From assembly GCA_004557905.1 (NCBI GenBank), contig SFFH01000014.1:1-54574 (forward strand): a stretch of DNA of 54,574 nucleotides. The letters run 5' to 3'. Origin of the DNA: Clostridiales bacterium (lineage in GTDB: Bacteria > Bacillota > Clostridia > Christensenellales > Aristaeellaceae). A program made the position numbers and the translations under genes. Numbering within the stretch: position 1 is the stretch's first letter; every line of letters begins with the position of its first letter. This document shows positions 15,878 through 23,953 of the stretch, in pieces. The notes beneath the pieces were generated by a model. It saw only the letters and a program-made list of their open reading frames with translations. It was not told the origin of the DNA and ran no database searches.

Positions 15878-16710
15878 GCGCGGCCCCCCTTCGCGTAAAA
15901 CACCTGCTCAAACTCCGGCGAGTCGAACACGACCTCCGGCGAGCCCTGCTTGATGACCGTGCCCTGCATCAGCACGACGCGGTCCGCGTAGCGCTCCACG
16001 ACGCTCAGGTCGTGGGAGACCAGCAGAATCGCCATGTGGTTTCTGCGCTTGAGCTCGTCCACCGTCTGATAAAACGTCTCCAGGCCGTTCTGATCGACGC
16101 CCGACACCGGCTCGTCGAGGATCAGCAGGTCCGGCTGCGGCGTGAGCGCCAGCGCCAGCAGCACGCGCTGCAATTCGCCGCCGGAGAGCGCGCCCAGCGC
16201 CCTGTCCGCCAGCTGTGCGCAGTGCGTGCGCTCCAGCGCGGCGAGCACCCGTTCGCGCGCTTTTTTGGAGACGCCCAGGAACACCGGCCGCCGCGACAGC
16301 GAGCCCGCCATGAAATCCATGACCGTCACCGGCGAGGAGCGGTCAAACTCCAGCTGCTGGGGCACATAGCCCGTGCGCAGGTCGGCCGCGGGCCGCCCGT
16401 CGCTGGTCAGGTGGCGAATGGTGCCGGTATACTCGATCTGGCCGAGCAGCGCGCGCAGCAGCGTCGTCTTGCCCGCGCCGTTCGTGCCGATCAGCGCGGT
16501 CAGCTCGCCGCAGTGGATGTGCAGGCTCACATCCTTGAGCGGCGTCTGCGCGCCGAAGGAGACGGTCAGCTTGTCCACCTCGATGCGGCAGAGCCTGCAT
16601 CCCGCGTCCGGGCCAGACAGATGCGGATGCGCACAGGCAGGCTGCTCCTTTTCCGGCGCATCCTCCGGCGCGAACTGGCTCTTTCTCAGGGGTTTGATCT
16701 TTTCCATCAC
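15874..16710 (-). CDS. znuC: Zinc/manganese ABC transporter ATP-binding protein
   Basis: A 278-residue ABC ATPase: Walker A GTNGAGKT (75-82), signature LSGGELQRVLLA, Walker B LLILDEP and the switch histidine in LVSHD. It powers the ZnuB channel. Ahead of the ATPase core is a 40-residue extension with Cys26, His28, His30, Cys38 and Cys41, which could bind zinc. Either of the first two codons (ATG ATG) may be used. It overlaps the znuA stop by 4 bases. Confidence 0.92.
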   Translation of the reverse strand: MMEKIKPLRKSQFAPEDAPEKEQPACAHPHLSGPDAGCRLCRIEVDKLTVSFGAQTPLKDVSLHIHCGELTALIGTNGAGKTTLLRALLGQIEYTGTIRHLTSDGRPAADLRTGYVPQQLEFDRSSPVTVMDFMAGSLSRRPVFLGVSKKARERVLAALERTHCAQLADRALGALSGGELQRVLLALALTPQPDLLILDEPVSGVDQNGLETFYQTVDELKRRNHMAILLVSHDLSVVERYADRVVLMQGTVIKQGSPEVVFDSPEFEQVFYAKGGRA

Positions 16711-17618
16711 GGCTCAAGCGCCTCCGTCAGCACGCGCGCGTTCTCCCGCATCGCGTTTTCATAGCTCTCCGGGCTGCCGTCGCCGGAGACCACCGGATCG
16801 AGCGTAAACACCTGCGCGCCCGTCTCCCGCGCGATGGTTTCGGCGGACTTTGTCGGGTACTGCGGCTCCACGAACAGCGCCTTCACCTGGTATTGCTTCA
16901 CCAGGTCGCAGGTCGCGGCAATCTGTCGCGTGCTCGGCTCCTCGCCGGCGTCATTCGCGATCACACCCGCAACCACAAAGCCGTAGGCATCCGCGAAATA
17001 GGTGAACGCCTCGTGGAAGGTGACAATCGCGCTGCCCGCAAGCGGCGCAAGCTGCGTGGAAAGCTCCGCATGAAGCGCCTGAAGGCGCGCCTTGTATGCC
17101 GCAGCGTTCTGCTGATAGGCCTCCGCGTTTTCGCTGTCCACCGCAGCGAGGCCGTCAGCGATGTTCTGCACCTGGCGGATGGCCAGCGCCGGGTCAAGCC
17201 ACACATGCGCGTTGTACACGCCGTGATCATGGTCATGCCCGTCATGATCATCATGCCCATCCTCGCTGCACAGCATCTCGATGCCGTCGCTCGCGTTGAT
17301 GACCGGCAGCTCCGGGCGCTGGGCGATCACCTTGTCCATGAACTGCTCCATCCCGCCGCCGTTGATGACGAGCGCATCCGCGCCCTCCAGCGTGACCATG
17401 TCGCGCGTCTGCAGCTGATAATCGTGCAGGCAGCCGGCGCTCTCGCTCGCCATGTTCACCACGCGCACGCCCGGCACATCCCGGACCACGTTCTGCGTGA
17501 ACACATACATCGGATAAAACGAGGTGACGATCGTCTTCCCCGCCGCTTCCTGCGCCGCGCAGCCGCTGCACACCGCAAGCGCAAGCGCCAGCAGCGCGGA
17601 GAGCATGCTCTTTTTCAT
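16707..17618 (-). CDS. znuA: Zinc ABC transporter substrate-binding lipoprotein
   Basis: A 303-residue cluster A-I metal-binding protein. The N-terminus is a lipoprotein signal ending at Cys20 (AVCSGC). FYPMYVF, NGGGMEQF, the His/Asp-rich loop at 122-132, AHVWLDP and TFHEAFTYFADAYGF follow in order; the last three carry conserved metal-binding residues. The long His/Asp loop favours zinc over manganese. It captures the metal outside the membrane and delivers it to ZnuB. It is the first gene of znuABC, transcribed away from polA. Confidence 0.92.
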   Translation of the reverse strand: MKKSMLSALLALALAVCSGCAAQEAAGKTIVTSFYPMYVFTQNVVRDVPGVRVVNMASESAGCLHDYQLQTRDMVTLEGADALVINGGGMEQFMDKVIAQRPELPVINASDGIEMLCSEDGHDDHDGHDHDHGVYNAHVWLDPALAIRQVQNIADGLAAVDSENAEAYQQNAAAYKARLQALHAELSTQLAPLAGSAIVTFHEAFTYFADAYGFVVAGVIANDAGEEPSTRQIAATCDLVKQYQVKALFVEPQYPTKSAETIARETGAQVFTLDPVVSGDGSPESYENAMRENARVLTEALEP

Positions 17619-17641
17619 CTATATCAATCCTTTCATCGTCC

Positions 17642-17661
17642 GGTTATCAAAAAGCATAACC
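17642..17661 (-). promoter_or_regulatory. Inverted repeat before znuA, possible metal-repressor site
   Basis: GGTTAT and ATAACC are spaced by 8 bases, about 25 bases before the znuA ATG. On the plus strand the left half GTTATCA is the same as in the perfect palindrome at 17772. A Zur/Fur-type repressor is a reasonable guess because znuABC is the downstream operon; no such gene is in this window. Confidence 0.45.
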
Positions 17662-17750
17662 CATCAACTATAATATCTTCTCGCCTCTTCTCCTTTTTCC
17701 TGCCTGCAGCCGTCTGTTTCTTCGTTTATTCTTCTTCCGCTTCTCCCGAA

Positions 17751-17779
17751 TTGATATTTCACGCTCTTTGTGTTATCAT
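17751..17779 (+). promoter_or_regulatory. Promoter of polA
   Basis: TTGATA (17751-17756) and TATCAT (17774-17779) are separated by 17 bases, 37 bases before the polA ATG. The -10 element lies within the palindrome at 17772. Confidence 0.6.
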
Positions 17780-17788
17780 AATGATAAC
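17772..17788. promoter_or_regulatory. Perfect palindrome in the znuA-polA intergenic region
   Basis: GTTATCATAATGATAAC is an 8-1-8 perfect inverted repeat. Its 1-base centre and AT-rich arms resemble Fur-family (Fur, Zur, PerR) operators. It overlaps the presumed polA -10 element and lies 154 bases from znuA. Confidence 0.6.
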
Positions 17789-17815
17789 TGTCCTCAAGCA
17801 AAGAAGGAGGCTCCC

Positions 17816-20308
17816 ATGCCTGAAACGTTTGTCATCATCGACGGCAACAGCCTGATGCACCGCGCGTTCCACGCGCTGCCGCCGCTCACCAATGAAGATG
17901 GTATCTACACCAACGCCGTATTCGGCTTCCTGAGCATGCTGCTCAAGGTCGTCGCGGACGAGAAGCCCGAGTACCTGGCCGTCGCCTTTGACATGCACGG
18001 CCCGACGTTCCGCCACACGGACTACGCCGAATACAAGGCGGGCCGCAAGCCGACCGCGCCGGAGCTGCGCCCGCAGTTTGATCTGGTGTACGAGTGCCTG
18101 GACGCGATGGGCATCCGCCGCCTGACCTGCCCCACGTTCGAGGCGGACGACATCCTGGGCACCATGGCGCGCCGCTGCGAGGAGGCGGGCATCCGCGCCC
18201 TGCTGGTCACCGGCGACCGGGACTCCATGCAGCTGGTCACCGAGACCTCCAGCGTGCTCTACACCCGGCGCGGCGTCTCCGACGTGGTGCGCTACACGCC
18301 CGACAAAGTCAAGGAGGATTTCGGCGTGATGCCGCAGCAGATTCCGGACCTCAAGGGCCTGATGGGCGACGCAAGCGACAACATTCCCGGCGTGCCGGGC
18401 ATCGGCGAAAAGACCGCCGTAAAGCTGCTGGACGCCTACGGAACGCTGGAAAATGCCTTTGACCACGCGGAGACGGATCTCAAGGGCAAGCAGCGCGAGA
18501 AGATGCTCGCGGGCCGCATGTCCGGCCTGACGAGCAAGAAGATTGCCACGATCACGCGGCAGGTGCCCCTTGAGGAGCGCATCGAGGACTGCCGCCTTCA
18601 TGACATGCAGGGCGCGATGCCCGTTTTTGAGCGGCTGCAGCTCAAGTCCCTGATGACGCGCCTGCGCCAGCTTGCGCCGGACGCGCCGCAGGCCATGCCG
18701 ACCGCATCGGCTGCGCTGACCTGGCAGGCGGAAGCCGCGCTTTCCGATGTCGCAGCCATCCGAGCCTGGATTGCGGACACCCCCGAGGACGCCGCCGTGG
18801 CGCTGCTCATGCGCGAGGAGGGCTTCTCTCTGGCGGACTCAAGCAGCCGCCGGGCTGCGATCCCCTTTTCGCATGGCCTGCTGGGCGAGGGCATGGATCC
18901 CATGGAGGCCGCGCAGGCGCTCGCGCCGCTGCTGGGTGGCACGCACCGCCTGGTTCTCTTTGGCGCCAAGCGGCTGATGACGCAGCTGGCCCCGTGGGGC
19001 GCGGCGCTCACCGCGCCGTTTGACGACGTGCAGCTTGAGGCCTACCTGCTCGCGCCGCAGAGCGGCAAGTACGAGGCGCCGGAAAGCGCCGGCGCGCTGT
19101 ACGAGCAATCGATCGAATCCGCCGCGCAGCTTGATCAACAGGACATGACGAAGCTCTACCGCGAGATCGAGCTTCCGCTGCTGCACACGCTCTACGCGAT
19201 GGAGTGCGAGGGCTTTCTGGTCGATCGCGAGGAGCTTCACCGGCTCGGCACGCAGTACAACCGGCAGATCTCCGCGCTGCGCGACGAAATCTACGCGCTG
19301 TGCGGCGTGGAGCCGTTCAACCTGAACAGCACGCAGCAGCTGGGCGAGGTGCTCTTTGACAAGCTGGGTCTGCCCGCAAAGAAGAAGACCCAGCGCGGCT
19401 ATTCCACCGACGCGGACACGCTGCAGGAGCTTTCAAGTCTCCACCCGGCGATCGACAAAATCCTCGCCTACCGCCAGGTGACCAAGCTGAACAGCACCTA
19501 CATCGACGGCCTGCTGCGCCTGACCGGGCGGGATGGCCGCATCCACACCTGGTTTGACCAGACCACCGCGTCGACGGGCCGCATCTCCTCCAGCGAGCCG
19601 AACCTGCAGAACATCCCCGTGCGCACACAGATGGGCCGCGAAATCCGGCGCGCATTCATCGCGGGACCCGGATGCGTGCTCGTGGACGCGGACTATTCGC
19701 AGATCGAGCTGCGCCTGCTCGCGCACCTGTCGGGCGACCCGGCGATGTGCGATGCATTTTCCCGCGGTCAGGACGTGCACACCCGCACGGCCGCCGAGGT
19801 CTACGGCGTGCCGATTGAGGAGGTCACGCCGCAGATGCGCTCCAGCGCCAAGGCCGTCAACTTCGGCATTGTCTACGGCATCAGCGATTTCGGCCTGGCC
19901 TCCAACCTGCACATTTCCCGCAAGGAGGCCGCCGAGTTCATTGAGCGCTACTTCGCCCGCTACGGCGCGGTGCGCAAGTTCATGGACGCGTGCGTCGCGC
20001 AGGGCAAGGCCGAGGGCTACAACCGCCGCCAGTTCGGCGAGCGCGCCGCAATGAACACGCCTGTGCAGGGTGCCGCGGCGGACATCATCAAGATCGCCAT
20101 GAACGCGGTGCACAAGCGCCTCGCGGACGAGGGGCTTGAGGCCCGGCTCATCCTGCAGGTGCACGACGAGCTGATCGTCGAGTGCCCGGAGCGCGAGCAG
20201 GAGCGGGTCGAGCAGCTGCTGCGCGAATGCATGGAAAGTGCCGCGTCGCTGAGCGTGCCCCTCGTCGCGGACGTGCACGCCGGGCATTCCTGGTTCGACA
20301 CCAAATAA
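17816..20308 (+). CDS. polA: DNA polymerase I, with a gap in the fingers region
   Basis: PolA fills gaps and replaces RNA primers. The 830-residue protein has a 5' nuclease domain (about 1-300: DGNSLMHRAFHALPP, FEADDILG, GDASDNIPGVPGIGEKTA), an exonuclease-like middle domain without a visible DEDD set, and a family A polymerase domain. Motif A is DADYSQIELR, the O helix is SAKAVNFGIVYG and motif C is QVHDELIVE. After EGY (residue 735, near base 20020) the protein jumps to NRRQFGERAAMNTPVQG. The family normally has about 19 more residues here, including the conserved FGRRRYLP motif. The gap keeps the frame. The start at 17816 follows AAGGAGG. Activity may be reduced if the gap is real. Confidence 0.93.
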   Translation: MPETFVIIDGNSLMHRAFHALPPLTNEDGIYTNAVFGFLSMLLKVVADEKPEYLAVAFDMHGPTFRHTDYAEYKAGRKPTAPELRPQFDLVYECLDAMGIRRLTCPTFEADDILGTMARRCEEAGIRALLVTGDRDSMQLVTETSSVLYTRRGVSDVVRYTPDKVKEDFGVMPQQIPDLKGLMGDASDNIPGVPGIGEKTAVKLLDAYGTLENAFDHAETDLKGKQREKMLAGRMSGLTSKKIATITRQVPLEERIEDCRLHDMQGAMPVFERLQLKSLMTRLRQLAPDAPQAMPTASAALTWQAEAALSDVAAIRAWIADTPEDAAVALLMREEGFSLADSSSRRAAIPFSHGLLGEGMDPMEAAQALAPLLGGTHRLVLFGAKRLMTQLAPWGAALTAPFDDVQLEAYLLAPQSGKYEAPESAGALYEQSIESAAQLDQQDMTKLYREIELPLLHTLYAMECEGFLVDREELHRLGTQYNRQISALRDEIYALCGVEPFNLNSTQQLGEVLFDKLGLPAKKKTQRGYSTDADTLQELSSLHPAIDKILAYRQVTKLNSTYIDGLLRLTGRDGRIHTWFDQTTASTGRISSSEPNLQNIPVRTQMGREIRRAFIAGPGCVLVDADYSQIELRLLAHLSGDPAMCDAFSRGQDVHTRTAAEVYGVPIEEVTPQMRSSAKAVNFGIVYGISDFGLASNLHISRKEAAEFIERYFARYGAVRKFMDACVAQGKAEGYNRRQFGERAAMNTPVQGAAADIIKIAMNAVHKRLADEGLEARLILQVHDELIVECPEREQERVEQLLRECMESAASLSVPLVADVHAGHSWFDTK

Positions 20309-20600
20309 GCGGGCTGTGCCCGCTCCCACTTCCGAAGCGCTTTGCAACGCAAGGCTTTTCGGTGCTCGTTGTACGGCAATTTGCGCAATCTCCCGTTCGA
20401 CGAGAAGGCGGGCTGTGCCCGCTCCCACTTCCGAAACGCTTTACAACGCAAAGCTTTTCGGTGCTCATTGTACGGCAATTTGCGCAATCTCCCGTTCGAC
20501 GAAAAGGCGGGCTGTGCCCGCTCCCACTTCCGAAGCGCTTTACAACGCAAAGCTTTTCGGTGCTCATTGTACGGCAATTTGTGCAATTCCCCGATAAATT
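20309..20600 (+). repeat. Three tandem copies of a 99-bp repeat
   Basis: Units begin at 20309, 20408 and 20507, each with GCGGGCTGTGCCCGCTCCC, a perfect GCGGGC/GCCCGC hairpin, then CACTTCCGAA and a conserved end (TGTACGGCAATTTG). The last unit decays after about 20595. Because 99 is divisible by 3, the block is open in several frames and gives repetitive peptides, but these look like by-products. The block fills the 350-base gap between polA and coaE. A diverged copy lies at 13247. Confidence 0.9.
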
Positions 20601-20657
20601 CTCCCATCAGCAAGAAAAGAGCGCGTTCATTCGTCTACATATCAGGAGAAACCATCT

Positions 20658-21254
20658 ATGAAAATCGGACTGACCGGCTCCATCGCCTGCGGCAAGAGCG
20701 CCGTGAGCCAGTATCTGCGGGAGCTTGGCTACTTTGTCGCCGACGCGGACGCCATTTCCCGCAGCCTCACCGCGCCCGGCGGCCGGGCGCTGCCCCTGCT
20801 GCGCGAGGCCTTCGGCGACGGGATCTTTGACGGCGACGTGCTGAACCGCCGGCGTCTGGGCGACATCGTCTTTGGCGACGCCGATAGGCGCGCGCAGCTC
20901 AACGCCATTCTGCATCCGCTGATCCTGAGCACGTTTCAGGCCGAGCTTGAGGCCCACGACGCGCCCGATGCGCTCGTCTTCGGCGACGTGCCGCTGCTGT
21001 ATGAGTGCAATATGGCGCAGATGTTTGACCGCATCATGGTCGTTTCTGCCCCGAGAGAGACGCAGATTGCCCGCCTGCTTTCGCGCGATGGCCTCTCCCG
21101 TGAGGACGCAGAGCGCCGCATCGACGCGCAGATGCCGCTTGCGCAAAAATGCGCGCTGGCCGACGCGGTCATCAATACCGACGGCCCGATGGAAAACACC
21201 CGCGCCCAGGTGCGCGCGCTGATCGATTCCATTTTTCCAAGGAGGAAGGCATGA
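20658..21254 (+). CDS. coaE: Dephospho-CoA kinase
   Basis: CoaE phosphorylates the 3' hydroxyl of dephospho-CoA, the last step of coenzyme A synthesis. The 198-residue protein has the P-loop GSIACGKS (7-14), DADAISR, HPLI and VPLLYE motifs and is full length. polA-coaE neighbourhoods are frequent in Bacillota. The stop overlaps the next start as ATGA. Confidence 0.95.
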   Translation: MKIGLTGSIACGKSAVSQYLRELGYFVADADAISRSLTAPGGRALPLLREAFGDGIFDGDVLNRRRLGDIVFGDADRRAQLNAILHPLILSTFQAELEAHDAPDALVFGDVPLLYECNMAQMFDRIMVVSAPRETQIARLLSRDGLSREDAERRIDAQMPLAQKCALADAVINTDGPMENTRAQVRALIDSIFPRRKA

Positions 21255-22081
21255 ACACACCCTCTCCCGCGCCGCAGCGCAGGCGGCGTGCGCAGGCCTC
21301 TGCCCCTGCGCCGCAGCAAGCGCCTGACGCCCAGGAAGCAGTGCGCCGCGAAGGAGGCTCAAGCGCGCCGCGCCGCCGTACGCCGTCGGGCAGCCGCCGC
21401 GCCGCCATCGACAGGGCGTTTGAGCACTCGATCTTTGAGCGGATGCCCACGCCCGTGCGCGTGTTGCTCATCACACTTTGCGTCGCCGTCTTCTTCACCT
21501 GCGCCGTGGGCATCACCCGAAGCTATCTGGAGGCGCAGGAGGAGCGCCGCCGTCTGGAGGCCGAGGCCGCCGAGCGCGCGCAGCATCCGCTTCAGTACGC
21601 CGGCTTCATCACGCAGTACGCGCTCGCGCAGGATCTGGACCCCGCGCTGGTGGCCGCGGTGATCCTGTGCGAATCCAGCTACAACCCCGAAGCTGAAAGC
21701 CGTCTGGGCGCGCGCGGCCTGATGCAGCTGATGGAGGACACTGCCGCCTGGGTCGCGCACAAGCTCGGCGAGGACGGCGAGGGGTACTCGTTTGACCTGC
21801 TCTACGATCCGGAGACCAACATCCGCTTCGGCACCTGGTATCTGGGCTATCTCTCCCGGCGCTTTGGCGGCGACGCGACGAAGATCGTCTGCGCCTATCA
21901 CGCCGGCCAGGGCAACGTGGACGCCTGGCTCAAGAATCCCGAGTACAGCAGCGACGGCGTGACGCTGGACGTCATCCCGACGCAGGACACCGCCACCTAC
22001 GCCGCCCGCGTGCTTCGCGCGCGCGACGTCTACCGCAAGTACTACTTCCCTTCCGCCACGTCGGAACCCGCTGTTCCATAA
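21251..22081 (+). CDS. Membrane-anchored lytic transglycosylase (SLT domain)
   Basis: The 276-residue protein has a basic, Pro/Gln-rich cytoplasmic stretch (1-65), one membrane helix (about 68-88), a short coiled region and an SLT domain outside the membrane. Catalytic Glu141 is in ILCESSYNP; GARGLMQLM, NIRFGTWYLGYL and YHAGQGNVDAWL are the other goose-lysozyme-like motifs. It cleaves peptidoglycan to 1,6-anhydro products during wall remodelling. It is coupled to coaE by ATGA overlap and followed 13 bases later by the binding-protein gene. Confidence 0.92.
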   Translation: MNTPSPAPQRRRRAQASAPAPQQAPDAQEAVRREGGSSAPRRRTPSGSRRAAIDRAFEHSIFERMPTPVRVLLITLCVAVFFTCAVGITRSYLEAQEERRRLEAEAAERAQHPLQYAGFITQYALAQDLDPALVAAVILCESSYNPEAESRLGARGLMQLMEDTAAWVAHKLGEDGEGYSFDLLYDPETNIRFGTWYLGYLSRRFGGDATKIVCAYHAGQGNVDAWLKNPEYSSDGVTLDVIPTQDTATYAARVLRARDVYRKYYFPSATSEPAVP

Positions 22082-22094
22082 AGGAGTTTCGCTT

Positions 22095-23678
22095 ATGCGC
22101 ACATCTTTTGCTCATCCGAGGCGTTTGCTCGCGGCGCTGCTGATCACGCTTTTGCTCTGCCCGGCCGCCGCATCCGCTGCCTCCTCCTATCTCACCTGCG
22201 CCATCGTCGCCACCGACGACCTGGAGCTGCGCCCGCTGGAGCTGAACCAGCGCGACGTGGTCAGCGTGCTCGATCTGGTGTACGAGGGCCTGTTCGCCAT
22301 GGACGACAACTACATGCCCCAGCCGGAGCTCGCCTATTCCTATGAGTTCATCAGCGACGGCCGCCGCCTGCGCGTGGTGCTGCGCGACGACGTCAAGTTC
22401 CACAACGGCGATCCGCTGACAGCGGGTGACGTCGTGGCGACGCTCGACTACATGTTTGAGCTGACGGGCTTTGACAGCGACCTCAACTCCGAGTACGATC
22501 TGGCGGACCGCGGCTTGTACTACTCGACGTTTTACTCCATCAAGAGCTGGGAAGCGGAGGACGAGCGCACGCTGCTCTTCAATCTGCGCCGCGCCTGCTA
22601 CGGCTCGCTCTACGCGCTCACCTTCCCGATTCTGCCCGCCTCCGAGGTATCCAATGCCATGCCTTCCGGCACCGGCCCGTACGCCTATGACGGCTATGAG
22701 CATGGCAGCGCCATCTGGCTGAAGGCCAACAGGACCTGGTGGAAGCGCGTGCCGCAGGTGACCAACATCCGCGCAAGCATCTACAAGGATTCCGAGGCCG
22801 CGCTGAACGCGTTTGACACGCAGAGCGTGGACGTGGCGATGACCCGCTCGATCAACGCGTCCCGCTATTCCGGGTCGCTCAATTCGTTCTCGCTCTCCGC
22901 GCGCACGCGCCAGCTTGAGGTGCTGCTGATGAACCGCGCCTACAAGTACCTCAAGAGCGACGACAACGGCAAGAATCTGGTGCGTGAGGCGATCTCCTAC
23001 GCGATCAACCGCAGCGAGCTGATCTCCTCCGTCTATCAGGGCATGGCGACCGTCGCCTACACGCCCATCCCGGCGGGCACCTGGCTGTCCAACGAGTCGA
23101 CCATCCGCGACGTGTACGATCCGCTGATGGCGGAATCGCTGCTGGATCAGGCGGGCTGGAAGATGGCGGACGACGGCAAGCGCTACAAGGACGGCAAGGC
23201 GATGGAATCCTTCCGCATCCTGGTCTACGACGAACCGGGCTCCACGGTCCGCACGAATGCCGCGAACAAGATCGCCGAGCAGCTCAAGGCCGTCGGCATC
23301 CCGGCCTATGTGGCCACCTGGTCGCGCGCGGACGTCCTGACCAAGCTCAGGAGCGGCGACTACTCCCTCGCCCTGTGCGCGTTCAACTTCGACGTCGGCC
23401 CGGACCCGGGCTTCACGCTGACCTCGACCGCCAGCTGCAACTACACGCGCTACCGCAGCGACGACATGAACAGCCTGCTCACGCAGCTGCGCTCCAGCGT
23501 CACCGCCGCCGATTATCAGAACGCCATGAGCCTGATTCAGGATCAGTTCGAGCAGGACGTTCCCTACATCTGCCTGTACTGGCGCGCCGGCGCGCTCCTC
23601 TCCCGCTCCGCCTTCACCGACGCGCGCGACATCCGCGAGCTGGAGCTGCTGCGCGGCGTGGAGAGCTACAGCAACTGA
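22095..23678 (+). CDS. ABC transporter substrate-binding protein, family 5 (oligopeptide type)
   Basis: A 527-residue exported protein: signal peptide (about 1-29, ending ASAAS), then an SBP_bac_5 fold with VYEGLFAMDDNYMPQPELA, LRDDVKFHNGDPLTAGDV, GTGPYAY and REAISYAINRSEL. No lipobox cysteine is evident, so anchoring is unclear. No permease or ATPase gene is nearby; the ligand may be a peptide, and the preceding lytic transglycosylase makes wall peptides a plausible substrate, which is inference. Confidence 0.88.
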   Translation: MRTSFAHPRRLLAALLITLLLCPAAASAASSYLTCAIVATDDLELRPLELNQRDVVSVLDLVYEGLFAMDDNYMPQPELAYSYEFISDGRRLRVVLRDDVKFHNGDPLTAGDVVATLDYMFELTGFDSDLNSEYDLADRGLYYSTFYSIKSWEAEDERTLLFNLRRACYGSLYALTFPILPASEVSNAMPSGTGPYAYDGYEHGSAIWLKANRTWWKRVPQVTNIRASIYKDSEAALNAFDTQSVDVAMTRSINASRYSGSLNSFSLSARTRQLEVLLMNRAYKYLKSDDNGKNLVREAISYAINRSELISSVYQGMATVAYTPIPAGTWLSNESTIRDVYDPLMAESLLDQAGWKMADDGKRYKDGKAMESFRILVYDEPGSTVRTNAANKIAEQLKAVGIPAYVATWSRADVLTKLRSGDYSLALCAFNFDVGPDPGFTLTSTASCNYTRYRSDDMNSLLTQLRSSVTAADYQNAMSLIQDQFEQDVPYICLYWRAGALLSRSAFTDARDIRELELLRGVESYSN

Positions 23679-23700
23679 TGCCGAAGTACCTTATATACGC

Positions 23701-23788
23701 GCGAAGCGAAGAAGGGTCAAGGGATGAAATCCCTTGCAGGGTTTGGGGCAGAGCCCCAAGCGGGGTTTAGGGCGGCAGCCCTAACGTC
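23701..23788 (+). repeat. Hairpin-rich dispersed repeat, copy A
   Basis: The sequence starts GCGAAGCGAAGAAGGGTCAA and contains three small stems in a row: AGGGATGAAATCCCT, GGGGCAGAGCCCC and AGGGCGGCAGCCCT, ending with AACGT. Three related copies occur at 31851 (opposite strand) and 44934-45101 (an inverted pair). All lie just beyond gene ends. Confidence 0.8.
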
Positions 23789-23881
23789 TCCGTCAAGGCG
23801 AAGCCCAAACAAAAATCGCAGAGGAGCCTGCGGCGACAATTGCGATTCCATCATGCCGCTTGAAACCGCACTATGCAAATC

Positions 23882-23921
23882 AAGGCTGCGCAGCCAAACG
23901 ACTGCGCAGCCTTTTGTCTTT
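23882..23921. terminator. Terminator between the SBP gene and the flavoprotein gene
   Basis: AAGGCTGCGCAG and CTGCGCAGCCTT form a 12-bp stem followed on the plus strand by TTGTCTTT. The two genes converge here, so it may act in both directions; the T-rich tail is better on the plus strand. Confidence 0.8.
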
Positions 23922-23953
23922 AGTTGTCAATCCGCTTTCCAGCGGAACGCTGC

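Noticed and set aside
20309..20600. CRISPR array
   Set aside because: Units are directly adjacent, 99 bases long and without variable spacers; no cas genes are nearby.
20017..20613. Open frames across the 99-bp repeat that give repetitive peptides
   Set aside because: The frame stays open because the unit is a multiple of three; it runs into antisense polA, has no start site, and the unit contains non-coding hairpins.
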